Shown: positions 34,501 through 45,178 of the stretch, one piece after another
Numbering within the stretch: the first letter of the stretch is position 1
Layout: each line of letters starts with the position of its first letter
Origin: Lepiota brunneoincarnata
Taxonomy: Eukaryota > Basidiomycota > Agaricomycetes > Agaricales > Agaricaceae
Direction of reading: 5' to 3'
Assembly: GCA_023014365.1 (NCBI GenBank)
Contig: JAEBUN010000032.1
Coordinates: 450,783 to 514,782 of the forward strand
DNA length: 64,000 nt
Program-made: the position numbers and the translations under genes
Notes under the pieces: model-generated
Told to the model about the DNA's origin: nothing
Seen by the model: only the letters and a program-made list of their open reading frames with translations
Databases searched by the model: none

Positions 34501-35080
34501 GTTTATTGATAGTGCTTTGGATTTTCATAGCCATTGTAATCTTCATGTTGATTTCTAGAGGTGTATCTAGCATTGGTTTCATTTTGTTATTGAATGAATA
34601 TTCATCGAAATTGGTAAAACCGAGTTTTGAGTATTCTGGTGGGTCATCTTCTGGAAGTGGTGCTGTAGGGTCTTGAGCCATCAGGTTCATGGCAATTGAA
34701 TTGATTTTGATTGGTCGTCACATGCTTTGTAGTAGCATGGGGAATGAATTGTGGTTCTTCTCAGGTCTCCAAGTAAATGTCTTCTTCTTCCAGTTGATGT
34801 CTGGGTTGTATTGTTTGAGCCAGGGTAGGCCTATGATAAGAGTTTGATCTCCAGTGTTGGTGATGTAAGCTTTGATGTTGCAATCTCTTCCATCAATAAT
34901 AGTGTCAATTTGATGTATGTTGTGATACTTCCATGTTGGTTTGGGGTTCCATCTACATTTCCTAGGGGAATAGGTCAGGGAAGTTTGTGGAGTTGATATC
35001 CATGAGTGTTGGTGAAAGTGTGGGAGATGAAATTTCCTTGAGCTCCAGAATCTAATAGTGCAGTGATGGCCATGGGTCAA
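31600..35080 (-). pseudogene. G3 pol: protease, RT, RNase H, integrase, chromodomain
   Basis: From the right: protease end with LIIGLPWLKQYNPDI (35080-34718); linker and pre-RT (34690-34220, SKSPIASPFFF); RT (34168-33647) with LFGMCNSPATFQ and an intact YMDD box near 33920; RNase H (33600-33150); integrase zinc and core (32804-32044, DHGLMKG, HPQTDGSTEQYN); chromodomain at about 31720-31610 (QYYVKWKGF, NEWI). Two in-frame TGA codons inside the chromodomain sit where arginine is common. RT is the best preserved part, but stops elsewhere make the gene dead. Confidence 0.9.
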
Positions 35081-35412
35081 GATGTTTGGTCACTCCTCAG
35101 TGTGATGGGAAGGTAAAGGGATCATTTATTTGGGGATGTATCTAGTGTTACATGATTGAGATTGAGAGGAGGAGGAGAGGGAGTCTTGTTTTTGGGGGTG
35201 GCTACAGGGGCAGATTGATCTACAGGTCCCAATTTTAAAAATCCTGGAAGGGTCGTATTTCAGGATCTTTGGCTAGAGCATTGTGGAGCTCTTGTTGGAA
35301 TTCAGGTTCAAGTTCTTGAACCATTTGGTGCATTTGAGATGCAACTTCAGCTATGGCAAGGGAGTACTTGCATGGGATGTTCTTGTTGAGAGTTTGGTTG
35401 GCTCTGTTGGGG

Positions 35413-36530
35413 CATGGTGAATTTGCTGCCACCACTACCACACCCTATCACACTACTGCACATATGTGTCACAGTAGTATCACAGTAATTTGGTGGTAAT
35501 GTGCAGTAATGTGGTGGTAATGTATAGTAATGTAGCAGTAGTGTACAATAATATAGGTACAATATACAGTAGTATAGTGACTATTTATTGGCTAAACTAA
35601 CCACTCCTACATGACATACCTCAGGGAAATGTCAGAAACTCGGATCAAAAGCCCTTGGATTGACAATATCCCCTCCTCCTGACTTGAATTCATCCCCTCT
35701 CTATTCCTTGGTAATTAATCTGGGCATGCCCTGAGAATATTGAAGGACTGTAGGATATTCTAGATGAGCAGTAGCTAGCAATTTCCATTATTCTTGTATT
35801 CCTTCATCCTCATATTTCTCCCCTCTACACTTCTTTCTTTAATATTTCTAGAGCATACATGAGCTCCACTATCACCAGAGTGTAAATACCCTATGTATTT
35901 TGTAGGGACCTTATTTAATTCACCAAGCTTAACCCATATTTGAAGTCTTCTCTCCCTCTTTCTCTCTTTTGCTCTATTTCTCTTTCCCTGCCTTGTTTTG
36001 CCTTGCCTCAACATCCCTGCCATTGGAGATCACTCATCTGACATCCCTTTATCATCCCAAGTCATCTCAAGTCCACGTGTTGAGTGGTTTTCATTAAATT
36101 GCTCAATTTCGTCATATTTTCACTACTATACCTACATAAATTGGGTAGAAGCCTCAACAACAGACAGACATTGTGATGCTTGCATATCTAAACCCCCAAA
36201 CACCTCACCTATTACCCTTTCAGTTCAGAAACCCTGGCAGTAGTGTTACAGTAGTGTACTGTACCCTGGCAGCAGTGTGGTGGCAGTATACAGTAGTGTC
36301 ACAGTAGCATGCCATAACCCTGGCTGTAGTGTGTGGGTAGGATACAGTATTCCTGGCAGTTATGTATAATAATATGTGGCAGGCCATTAAACCATGGTAT
36401 TGGAGTAACAATAAGTGCTTATTAGCAGGTATTAACATTGATCATAAGTATATAAAGTCTATAGTATTAATGTAAGGTGGCAGTAGTGGGCAGTAGGTGG
36501 CAGTACCACATGTGGCAAATTCTTAAGGCC
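35413..36530. mobile_element. 1118-bp CAGTAGTG-rich element with 14-bp flanking repeats
   Basis: Flanked by exact direct repeats TGGCTCTGTTGGGG at 35399-35412 and 36531-36544. Left end reads CATGGTGAATTTGCTGCC; right end, reverse-complemented, reads GGCCTTAAGAATTTGCCAC. The terminal regions are filled with short CAGTAGTG/CAGTAATG-type repeats. The same two end types bound a 110-bp sequence at 41226-41335 in the opposite orientation. No coding sequence was found. The class is unknown; a 14-bp duplication is longer than LTR elements give. Confidence 0.75.
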
Positions 36531-37036
36531 TGGCTCTGTTGGGGTTTCATGGAGGTCAAGGTGGAGGGTTGGTTCTCATGCCAGAGAATTGGTGTGAAGG
36601 TGGAGGTATGTGGCATTGGGCCACAAAGTGGTCAGCAGAGCTGCATTGGAAGCATTTCTGGTCTTGGTAATTTTGGTATTGCTAGGGTGAGACCACAGCA
36701 TCTATTTCAAGAGTGTCTTCTTGTTCTTGATGTTTGGGGTTTTTGAAATTGAGATAATTGTCATAGGGTTCTGGATTCTCTTGATAGTTGTGGGAGAGAT
36801 AGTCTATCTCCATTGCATTGGGGTCTCAGTGGGCTTGTTGTTGTTGTACGCTGGTGTTGCAGTAGTAGTTGGCATAAGGGGATGGATTGTATTGTTGTTT
36901 GGGACATGGTGCAAACCTTGAGGTGAATCAGTTGTTTTGGGGTTGGAAGTGATTGTTTTGGAATCTTGGCATTCTGTATAACACAGAAGCTCATCAGAGA
37001 TTGTTGTCAAGCTGGTTGGCTTGGGTATACCATTCT

Positions 37037-37369
37037 TGTAAGGGGATTGGTGCCAGCATGCACCCCCCTTATGCAAGGCACATCTAGGGGCTTGTGGTGG
37101 TGGTGTCTGGGCTTGGCCTTTCTAGCCAATGCCCAATGCCCAAGCCTGGCCTCAGCCTTCGGTCACCCCTGTCCCCAAGCCTGATCCATGTGTACAATTA
37201 TCTTTACTGTTGTTGTATATTGTTTGTGCATGTTATGTCTGGTAGCCTACATAGTGTTTGGTTACCCAATCTGTGCGCAGACCATTATTGTATATAAGTA
37301 ACATAAGTGCTGATTACAATCATCACTTGATTATCAACTTGGTTCTGGCACCAATCTAATCCCCTGACA
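37037..37369 (+). repeat. Solo LTR, family LTR-A, in G3 gag
   Basis: 333 bp, TGTAAGGGG...CCCCTGACA, flanked by ATTCT on both sides (37032-37036 and 37370-37374). Same family as 10234-10609 and 28127-30339. A TATATAAG box lies near 37291. Confidence 0.94.
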
Positions 37370-38527
37370 ATTCTTCTATAGTGGCAGGAGGTATTTCAGT
37401 GGAGTCTAGGTGCATTGTGATGTTTCAGTTGATTGCTTTTCAGTAGAGGTCTATGATTGCTCTATCATCTGTAAGTCTGGAATGTCAGACCAATTCTTTG
37501 AATCATGCATTGAAGTTGTTTAATGGGAGGTTCCCTTGTTTCATGATTTGTAGTTGAGTATACACATATGTGCTTTGATTGGCAGGTCAGAAGTCAGTTT
37601 GTAGTTGGGTGATGAAATCATCAAATGGTTTGGACATAAATACTTTGGGAGTGGCTGTTGAGACATTTATTCTTTCTTCATTGTATGAAGTGGCCCAGGC
37701 TTGGGCATTGCCATTTTACATTGTGGATAGCACAAATAGTGCTTTGGCTTTGTTAGTTGAATAGATTGCATCATTGGCTTTGAGGTATATTTGGCATTGA
37801 AATGGCCAATCTTCAAATTTTGTGTGGTTGCTGTCAAAGACAGGCAGTTTGATTAATCCAAGTTCTCAGGACATTCTTGGTGGGCATGGGTTAGTTGTTG
37901 TGGTAGGGTTTGATGGTGGAGGTGATGGTGGAGCTTGAATAGCAAGTGGGGTTGGAGTTGGATTAGAAGTTGAAGGCAGATTGATAGGTGTTGTGATAGT
38001 GGGAGTTGGGTTTTGAGTGGGGTTAAAGCTTCCTGTGAAGGGATTTTGAGTGGGGATAGGTTTTTGTTGGGGCATTGGAGTTAGAGTTCTTGTGGTGTCT
38101 GTTATGCGTCCTTTTTGATAGGGAGGTGTGGCAATTTTGAATGGGGATGGGGAAAATTGTCCTGGAGTGGATAGTTGTTGATCTTCATTGTCTGAGTGCT
38201 TGGTAGGAGCAGCATATTTGCAAGGTATTGTGGATGGTTTATCAATCATGTTCAGCAACTGCAAGTAATATGAGGAATGAGTTGGTGATTATGTAGGAGG
38301 CAAATAGAATGTTGTTTCCATGGATGTGACAGTGGGAGCAGGGACAGATGAGGGTTTTGAGTTCAGGAAGAATAATGAAGTAAGCAGCAGCAGAGTTGGT
38401 TAGGACAATGAACACTATCAGCAGGACAGCCAGTTTGGGAGAGGATACAGCAGATACAGCAGCAGCAGAGGTACAGCAGAGGAGGACAGCAAGTAGGAAA
38501 GCCAGAGTGAGGAAGAGTACAGTGTTT

Positions 38528-38819
38528 TGTTATCTGGGTAAGGGATCATCACTTAGTGGCAATACAACTTACTCTCTACAGGCATCTATACAGACTTATT
38601 CCCAGAGATATTCAGTTGCCAACTTGTGAGCGCAAACACTGGCAAAGGCTGGAGGACAAAGGCTAGTGTATAGAATGAACTACACTGTACTAGAGTACAA
38701 TAGTAATTCTACTTGAGTTATATAAGTATCTACAGTGGCTGTGCTACTGTTATATTGGGGATTGGGGCTTGGGATCAAACCATTGGGGAAGTGTTCTATT
38801 TACAGGATATCTGATAACA
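38528..38819 (-). repeat. G3 5' LTR (right copy)
   Basis: 292 bp, pair of 26968-27259, followed by the CTATA duplication. About 20 differences from its pair, with five TG/CA swaps at likely ancestral CpG sites. Confidence 0.95.
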
Positions 38820-40556
38820 CTATACCTTTCCCAGTTCAATTTCTCTCTTCACCATCACCCTGGTCACAGTATGGGAAAGTCCAATGTCTTGTCCTGGAGG
38901 TCTGATCATGGCTCAGGAGCGCATGATAATGCTGACATTACACTTCTCCCAGCATCTCTCTCTGCAATATGGGCTGTTGAGGGGATTTCCCTCCAAGGGG
39001 AAGAGCAGGCCCTTCTCTGAGACATCCATTCTGGAAACTGAGGAGGCAAACAAGAGGAAACAGTGGCCAGGGCAGCCTGGGAACTCCAGAAGCCTGCAAC
39101 ACTCTCAGTGCACAGTGCCAAATGGTCCAAGCTAGATGGCTTGCTTCTTTTCCAAGGCAAGATATATGTTCCAGATGATGCAATGCTCTGCCAACACATT
39201 GTAGCCCTTCACCATGACTCCCAGATTGGGGGGCATGCCGGCTGATGGAAAACTCTAGAACTGGTCTCCCAAAACTACTGATGGCCCAACATGTCTCACT
39301 ACATTGGTCAGTATGTTTCTACATGCAACCTATGCCTCTGTACAAAACCAATCCAGAAACTCCCTGTTGGAAAACTTTACCCTCTCCCCATTCTGGAAGC
39401 TCGGTGGGATACCATCAGCATAGATTTTGTAGTAGAACTCCCAGAGTCCAATGGGTATGATGCTGTCATGACCATGGTCAACTCCATCTCCAAGCACACT
39501 CATTTCATCCCAACACACACCACACTTACAGCAGATGGAGCAGCATGGCTATTCCTCCATCATGTATGGAAACTGCATGGATTTCTGCAACAAGTGGTCT
39601 TGGATCAAGGCCCTCAGTTCATCATATCATTCACCAAGGAACTTTACTGCTTACTTGGAATCAACAGTGCTTCTTCTACACCATGGCATCCCCAATCAGA
39701 TGGACAGACAGAACAGGTCAACCAGGAACTGGACCAATACCTCTGGATTTTTGTCAATGAGTAGCAGAATGATTGGCATGACCTCCTCCCCCTAGCAGAA
39801 TTCCAGCATAACAACCACATCCATGCCTCCACCCAACACTTACCATTTGTCCTAGACACTGGCCAGAACCCAAGAATGGGGTTTGAACCTCACCAATGAC
39901 CATTGCAGCTGGAAACAGTCAACAAGTTCAAATCCTGGATGGAATCAGCATTGGAGGCAAGATCAGCACTTGCAAAGTCCAAAGACAATATGGCAAGGTA
40001 CTACAACCAATGGCAAACCCCAACTCCAGAGTTCAAACCCAGAGATAAAATCTTTCTGGATGTGTTGGATATACAAACCACACAACCATCCAAGAAACTC
40101 TCACATTACCAATTAGGACCTTACACAATTGACAAACAGGTCAGCCCCAACACATACCGACTGAAGTTGCCAAAATCCATGAGACACCTCCATTTGGTTT
40201 TCAATGTGGTAAAGCTCACACCTGCTCCCATTGACCCTATTCCTGGGCACCATCCCAAGCCACCACCAACACCCATCATCATTGAGGATGAAGAAGAGTG
40301 GGAAGTTGAGGAAATTCTAGACAGCCACATCCACCAGAGGAGACTCCAGTTCCTAGTAAAATGGAAAGATTTTGGGATCAAAGAAAACTCCTGGGAATTG
40401 GCCAAGGACATCCATGCCCCCAACTGCATAACAGAATTCTATCAACAACACCTGGGAGCTCCAAGACAGATCAGAAGTCTTGCATTTGGCTCAATCCCTT
40501 TCCATACCCTTGACCCACCCATTGTGCCAAGTCATCACAACCTTGAAGGGGGGTAG
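38820..40556 (+). pseudogene. G2 pol end: RNase H end, integrase, chromodomain
   Basis: Continues RNase H from 26967 with LYLSQFNFSLHHHPG and LSWRSDHG. Integrase zinc region (HHDSQIGGHAG, CNLCLCTKP) is at 39190-39360 and the core at 39400-39770 (DFVVELPES, DQGPQF, HPQSDGQTEQVN). The 39903-40556 frame includes the post-core domain and a chromodomain near 40299-40440 (QFLVKWKDFG, NSWE). Stops, mainly TGA/TAG, are at 39243, 39762 and 39898. Pol ends with a purine-rich tract immediately before the LTR, leaving no room for an ORF3. Confidence 0.9.
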
Positions 40557-40557
40557 G

Positions 40558-41035
40558 TGTAAGGGGAACTTCAGGTCACTGCTCACAACCTCAAATTCAA
40601 AGTTCCAACTCCCAGACTCCCAGTACTTGGAAATCCAGGCCCTGCCTCTCTGTATTCAGAAACCCGATTCCCAACCTCCCTATGCTTGGAAATCTGACTT
40701 CCAGCCCTCTTGCATCCAGAAATCTCATCCCCAGCCTCCTTGGGTCCGGAATTCAGTCTCCCAGCACTCCAGTGCTTGGAGTTCCCTCCTACACCCCTCC
40801 GATGCAGATGCAAACCCTTACTGGCACATGCAACCCTGTCCCAAGCCCATTCCTGGCTATACTCAGTATAGACATCCCTGACACCTCACGGCCATTTATA
40901 TAGAGTAGATTACTTAACTCAGACCTTACACCAAGTAGTATAAGTAGTGTAGGTGAGCTCAGGGAAACCTTACTCAATTCTCTAAGGTTTCCCCCTGCTC
41001 AGTCGATGCAATGTGACAACCAGGTTGCCCTTACA
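40558..41035 (+). repeat. G2 3' LTR (LTR-B family)
   Basis: 478 bp, TGTAAGGGGAAC...GCCCTTACA, preceded by the purine tract GAAGGGGGGTAGG. Same family as the solo LTR at 27798-30493. The right-hand flank is CTATT; the matching left LTR is outside the window or lost. Confidence 0.88.
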
Positions 41036-41225
41036 CTATTCCCCTTTGTCACTGGTTGAGTTACTGTTATTTGTCTATTAAACTTTGTAACCTTTTCTCT
41101 AGCTTGTCTATGCCACTGGTTGAGCCACTGCCATTTGGCCTTTGTGGGTTGCTTGGGGCCTGAAACCTGCTTGGAATACAGGCCAGGCCTTTTACAAGGG
41201 TTTAGGGCAGGCCTTGGCCAGCTTG

Positions 41226-41335
41226 GGCCCAGGCTCAATTTTTGCCACATTACTGCACATTACCACACATTACCACCACTTTACTATGACACTAGTGCAG
41301 TAGAGTGCAGTAGTGGTGGCAGTAAATTCACTATG
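41226..41335 (-). repeat. Short MITE-like sequence related to 35413-36530
   Basis: 110 bp starting GGCCCAGGCTCAATTTTTGCC and ending GGTGGCAGTAAATTCACTATG, with CAGTAG-type units between. Both ends match the ends of the 1118-bp element in reverse orientation. It looks like an internally deleted copy. No clear duplication was found around it. Confidence 0.6.
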
Positions 41336-42199
41336 CCCCTCTGGCCCTGAGCAAGGCACTGACTTTCAGTGTGTATGATGACAAATCCATGTTCTTGCTG
41401 AGTATTCATAGTGCTGAATTCACTTGAGTGCAGAGCTACAAATGAGATGTAACCTTTTATGATCAGACCAACTAGGGACCTGGGGGGATATGGGAATTTT
41501 TGTCAGACAAAGTGAGGTGAGGATGGGTGCTTCTAACATAAGGAGAATGTGCATCCAGGATGTTCCTTTCCACCATGTAGGACACCAGGGCAATGAAGTG
41601 ATGGTGGAGTTGGCAGGTAAATGGTGACTACCATCATGAACAGTACATGCACTTTACTGTGGGAGGGTATGTTGCCAAGTATACCATGAATCGTCCATTA
41701 TGCGTGGGAATGCGAGAGTGACAATTTAGGGTGGTGAAAGGGGTGAAGGTTATCCCTTTATAGGTGCAGAGAGCAAGATGGGTGCTGCTGCTTTTCACAG
41801 CCTACAAGGCATGGACAAGTTGAGTTGAGGCACAAGGCGTAGTTATTGTTGGTTAAGCTTAGGATGAGAACACTCAAAGACTAGTTCATTGTTAAATGTA
41901 GCATGCTGCACGGGTTCGCATGAGGTTTTATTTTTCCGAAAATAAAGGGGATGAAATTAGCATTTGGAAGTTCAACTATCATCATACGTATGTGAAGGGT
42001 CATTCGAGCTTGTGCGGAAGTCGCCGTGATCTGCCCTCGCCCAATTTCCCCAAAGGAAAATTGGGGACTTTATAACAGAGATACCATTAAATTCTTCTCC
42101 AAAAAAAAGAAGGGCCCAGCCTAACAGGTACGGATCTCCCTCTTTATCGATTTGACTCGCGCAAGGCTACCACATCCGCAGTCTTTCAAGGGGTAAAAC
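41336..42199. other. Border region without a recognised gene
   Basis: No supported ORF. CpG frequency rises from about 41,900, which marks the change from the retroelement block to gene space. Confidence 0.5.
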
Positions 42200-42700
42200 A
42201 CACCTTATCGAGTCAGCCGACCCTAATCGACAGTTCCACAACATAGATCATGGGAGACAAGATGAGCATCATCGGACAGGAAATCTTGGCATCGACAACT
42301 ATGCACAACAGTGCTGGAAATTCTGTTCGCTATCCTCCACCAGAATGTCAGCCCGAGACTCGCGCCAAGCTGACTTACAAAGTATCAAGGTATGGATGGA
42401 CGAAAGAGATTCAGGTCAATCATGGAAGATGGTCTGGCTTTACGGATTTGCTGGGGCTGGAAAATCTACCGTCGTATAGAGACTATCGCGGATTACTGCG
42501 CTGAACTTGATCGATGGGCGGCCGTGTTCTTTTTCTCGGGGCCCGACGAGCGGAACGATCCCAATAGGGTCTTCGTCACCATCGCATACCCAGTACAAGC
42601 AACATATTAGCCGACTCCTGCCCGATGAACATAACCCCCTCAAAGATGCTCCGCACATCCAGTTCAAGCGATGTATCATTGAATATTGAACCCTCGGCTC
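42200..42700 (+). pseudogene. NACHT-type NTPase remnant
   Basis: Three frames together give the N-terminal NACHT signature of fungal STAND proteins. RYPPPECQPETRAKL (about 42325) is followed in another frame by MVWLYGFAGAGKSTVV at about 42424-42471, a Walker A loop GxxGxGKST. A third frame then has IADYCAELDRWAAVFFFSG and RVFVTIAY (about 42480-42590). At least two frameshifts separate these blocks and no downstream NACHT or repeat domain is recognisable. Intact relatives are NTP-dependent signalling or self-recognition proteins; this copy is dead and truncated. Confidence 0.7.
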
Positions 42701-43293
42701 CTTATTATGGCCCTAGCGAAGCTCGTCCTGTTTCTTCATTCCCTTTTTTGGGTGCGTTCAGAAGCGCCACCCTGGACAGGTTGCATCAAGGCGCTGCAGT
42801 ATCTGTGGGTCCCATTCCTAAAGCTGAGGAGTCTTTGAATGACGTGCCATAGCCGATGTTCCCCTCTTCTTACCGTCAGCGAAAACGCCAGGACAACCTG
42901 GAGGTGTTATGAGACTAGATTTATCAGCTCTCTCCTGTCAATGGCGCTGATTCCATGTGGTTCTGTGCCAGGAGATCCTTGCCCGGGTGGTGGTCGGCGG
43001 GTACGCGGTAGGATAGCCTCGGGTACGAAAGGGGCTGTCTACCATCATGATGGTTCAACGGAACTTTGAAGCGTTCGACGGGTTTCCGGGCATGCTGTGG
43101 CGCGCAGATAAAGAGTTCTTCAGGCGAAAGAAAAACAACAAGTTCGCACAAGTTCATCACAATCTCACGAAAGGTGGCCATTACCTATGTAGCCCCTTGT
43201 CCACCTCTACACCAGCATGCGGTGAAAGTCTATTAGGAAAAGTATAAAAAGTGGTTGGGGGGCTGGTAGTGAGTCTACAAGCTAACCCTATTT
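42701..43293. other. No recognised gene; possible NACHT tail
   Basis: Only short unrelated frames are seen. The stretch may be decayed downstream sequence of the NACHT gene, but I found no motif that shows it. Confidence 0.3.
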
Positions 43294-44088
43294 CTATCCA
43301 TATTTCTTTTGCCGTTCTCTGGTCGGCTTTTGTGATCGTACATCACTGGCCGTCTGCCCTTGGTGGGGCCCATTGATCATGGGGACGGTGGGGAGAGTGA
43401 TCGTACTAAAAGCGAGGAGGGTGGGGGGAGTGATCGTGGGGGGAGGTACACCGCTTCTGCTGCTGCTGCTGCTGCTGGAGGATGCAAGTGGGACCAGCTG
43501 CTGGGACGGCCGGTTGTTCCCCGCATGGGCTGTCTTGATCGGGGGTGGTTTTGAGCGTACACCAATGTCCCTCTGCCCCCGGTTGGGCATGTCAGGCCTA
43601 GGGGAAGTTCCACTGCTGGTGCTGCTGCTGCTGCTGGGGAGTGCAAGTTGGTCCGGCTGCTGAGGCGGCCAGTTGTTCCCTGTGTTTGCCGTCCTGGCCG
43701 GGGGTGGTCTTGACCGTGCAGTAGCGCTCCTCTGCTTTCGCTTGGGCCTGTCAGGCTTGGGGGGAGGTTCATTGCTGCTGCTGTTGTAGAAGGCAAATTG
43801 GGTTGGCTGCTGAGGCACCTGGACTTCCGACACTCTGATGCCCCTGGCTGACCGTGGTTGTGACTGCCGAGTATCGGCCATCGGCTTTCCGTTGGGTGCT
43901 TTTGGCTTGAGCAATGAGGATGGGGCCAGCTGCCCATGTGACCCCTGTATTGACTCTACCCTAGTGACCACCCCGAGCCCAAGCTCGAGCTCCGAAATCC
44001 TGGGGAGCGAACGCACGTCGTGTGTTCTGCTACGAGACATTGGCGCGAGAGTACTAGGATCATTTTTGTCTCCTGTTTTGTCCGCCAT
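43294..44088 (-). CDS. Poly-serine, proline-rich repeat protein (hypothetical, 264 aa)
   Basis: An uninterrupted 264-codon frame. The N-terminal 100 residues are basic/polar. The C-terminal half is built from about two and a half imperfect repeats of roughly 50-55 residues, each with a Gln-Pro step, a serine run (up to eight, coded by AGC triplets), a PPP-x-PDRP-like segment, a basic stretch ending RSKPPP, and TA[NH][TA]GNN. No catalytic domain, signal peptide or membrane segment is seen, and composition predicts disorder. The frame ends KKYG-stop and could be one exon of a larger gene. No homologue recognised. The long frame is partly favoured by the triplet repeats, so coding status is not certain. 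Confidence 0.45.
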   Translation of the reverse strand: MADKTGDKNDPSTLAPMSRSRTHDVRSLPRISELELGLGVVTRVESIQGSHGQLAPSSLLKPKAPNGKPMADTRQSQPRSARGIRVSEVQVPQQPTQFAFYNSSSNEPPPKPDRPKRKQRSATARSRPPPARTANTGNNWPPQQPDQLALPSSSSSTSSGTSPRPDMPNRGQRDIGVRSKPPPIKTAHAGNNRPSQQLVPLASSSSSSSSRSGVPPPTITPPTLLAFSTITLPTVPMINGPHQGQTASDVRSQKPTRERQKKYG

Positions 44089-45178
44089 ACGAGATGTTGT
44101 TGCCTGATCAGTAAATCAATGGGCGCAGAAAACACCAGGCGTACAAAACTACCTTTCAAAGGGCAAGGAGTGGTTGATTGGTACACCCACTGAGCGTAGA
44201 AGGCTGGGGTACAGAGCTCGGAAGAGAAGAGCGTGGTCCCTGCTCCGGGCCTGATGCAGTGCCAATGGAAGTGAAGGACTTAATGTACCCATCCATTGGT
44301 GGGTCTAAAGAAATGTTAGGGCTACTTGAACCGTGGCCACCCTATGATACGGTGGTCTTACACAATAACGCTGGTAACACAATAATGGCTCCTGACAGCT
44401 CCCGACTCTTGTGGGGTGCTGTGTGGACAGAAAGACAAATTGGCTCCCGGCTGGAATGAATCAGAATGGTCCCTATGAACGTCCTGTCGGACTGGAAAAA
44501 AGCTTGTCCAAACCTGGAAGTTCACACGCCTCTGGTGTGTCCAAACCGGATCCGGCCCCCGGCGGTCCTACTCTAGACTTTGGCCAAACTCCGCAGATTT
44601 GGAGCCTCTAAAAAATCGAAAAAATATCAGTGGCACTTGGCCTCTCGATCTCGGAGCCCGAGTGCCGCTGGTGTGTCCAAACCCTGGGATCCGGCTTGAC
44701 AGCCGGGATTCCCCTCGTTTGTCCTAATTCCAGATCTGGCCTATAGGAGGATTGTCCGGGGTCCTCCCAACTCGCACAAAAGCCGACGGTTTACAACAAT
44801 CGTATTTCGGATAAGTCTCCCGAACAGATGCGAGTGGGCGCTGGAGTATTTGTTAGGAGAAACATAGAGAAACAAACATATAAAGACAGTAGGGAGTCAC
44901 ATCCGGCAAGGTTAGCTGGTTCGTTACACAAGAAGTGCACAAATGAAGATTTGAATGTATGATGATAACCTCTTTGCGCAGACGTGGTATTACATGGATG
45001 ATAGGAGCATTTTGTTGAAAGATCGAGGTATACGGGCATGCATAAAGATGCTGAAATACACCGTCGTAGGACAATGCTTGGACCTGACGGACGGAGGTTT
45101 TGAGAACTATGATATTATGTGTATCTGAAAGTGCAGATATCAGATATTGACGACATCAGAGTGGGCGCCATGCGTATT
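44089..45178. other. Intergenic, no recognised gene
   Basis: Short frames only. GGTGTGTCCAAACC followed by a GGATCCGG-like block occurs twice (about 44538 and 44670), an imperfect direct repeat of about 25 bp. Confidence 0.5.

Larger units (their letters stand above)
35235..38264 (-). pseudogene. G3 gag, split by two insertions
   Basis: A Pro/Thr-rich N-terminal segment (38264-37866) is followed by a capsid-like block (LPVFDSNHTKFEDWPFQCQIYL, about 37850-37380) with several stops. Solo LTR-A interrupts it. The next part (37036-36545) contains the zinc knuckle CFQCSSADHFVAQC near 36665-36625. After the 1.1-kb insertion the frame ends with a helical segment (35441-35235) leading into the protease. 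It is not functional. Confidence 0.8.
26968..38819 (-). mobile_element. Ty3/gypsy chromovirus G3, full length with nested insertions
   Basis: Bounded by 292-bp LTRs and a perfect 5-bp duplication CTATA (26963-26967 and 38820-38824). Minus-strand order from the right: gag with zinc knuckle, protease, RT, RNase H, integrase, chromodomain, ORF3 with zinc knuckles. Insertions are a solo LTR-A (37037), the element at 35413-36530, and solo LTR-B at 27798-30493, which itself holds LTR-A and a 1868-bp element. Without these and their duplications it is about 7.7 kb. LTR divergence is about 7%, nearly all transitions. Confidence 0.95.
19503..41035 (+). mobile_element. Ty3/gypsy chromovirus G2, split in three
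   Basis: Three pieces read as one element on the plus strand: gag zinc knuckle and protease (19503-20494), RT and RNase H (25421-26967), and RNase H end, integrase, chromodomain and 3' LTR (38820-41035). Copia-1 and G3 sit between them. At both breaks the TSD matches (CAAGT, CTATA) and the protein reading continues across. The 5' LTR and N-terminal gag are not in the window. Confidence 0.88.
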
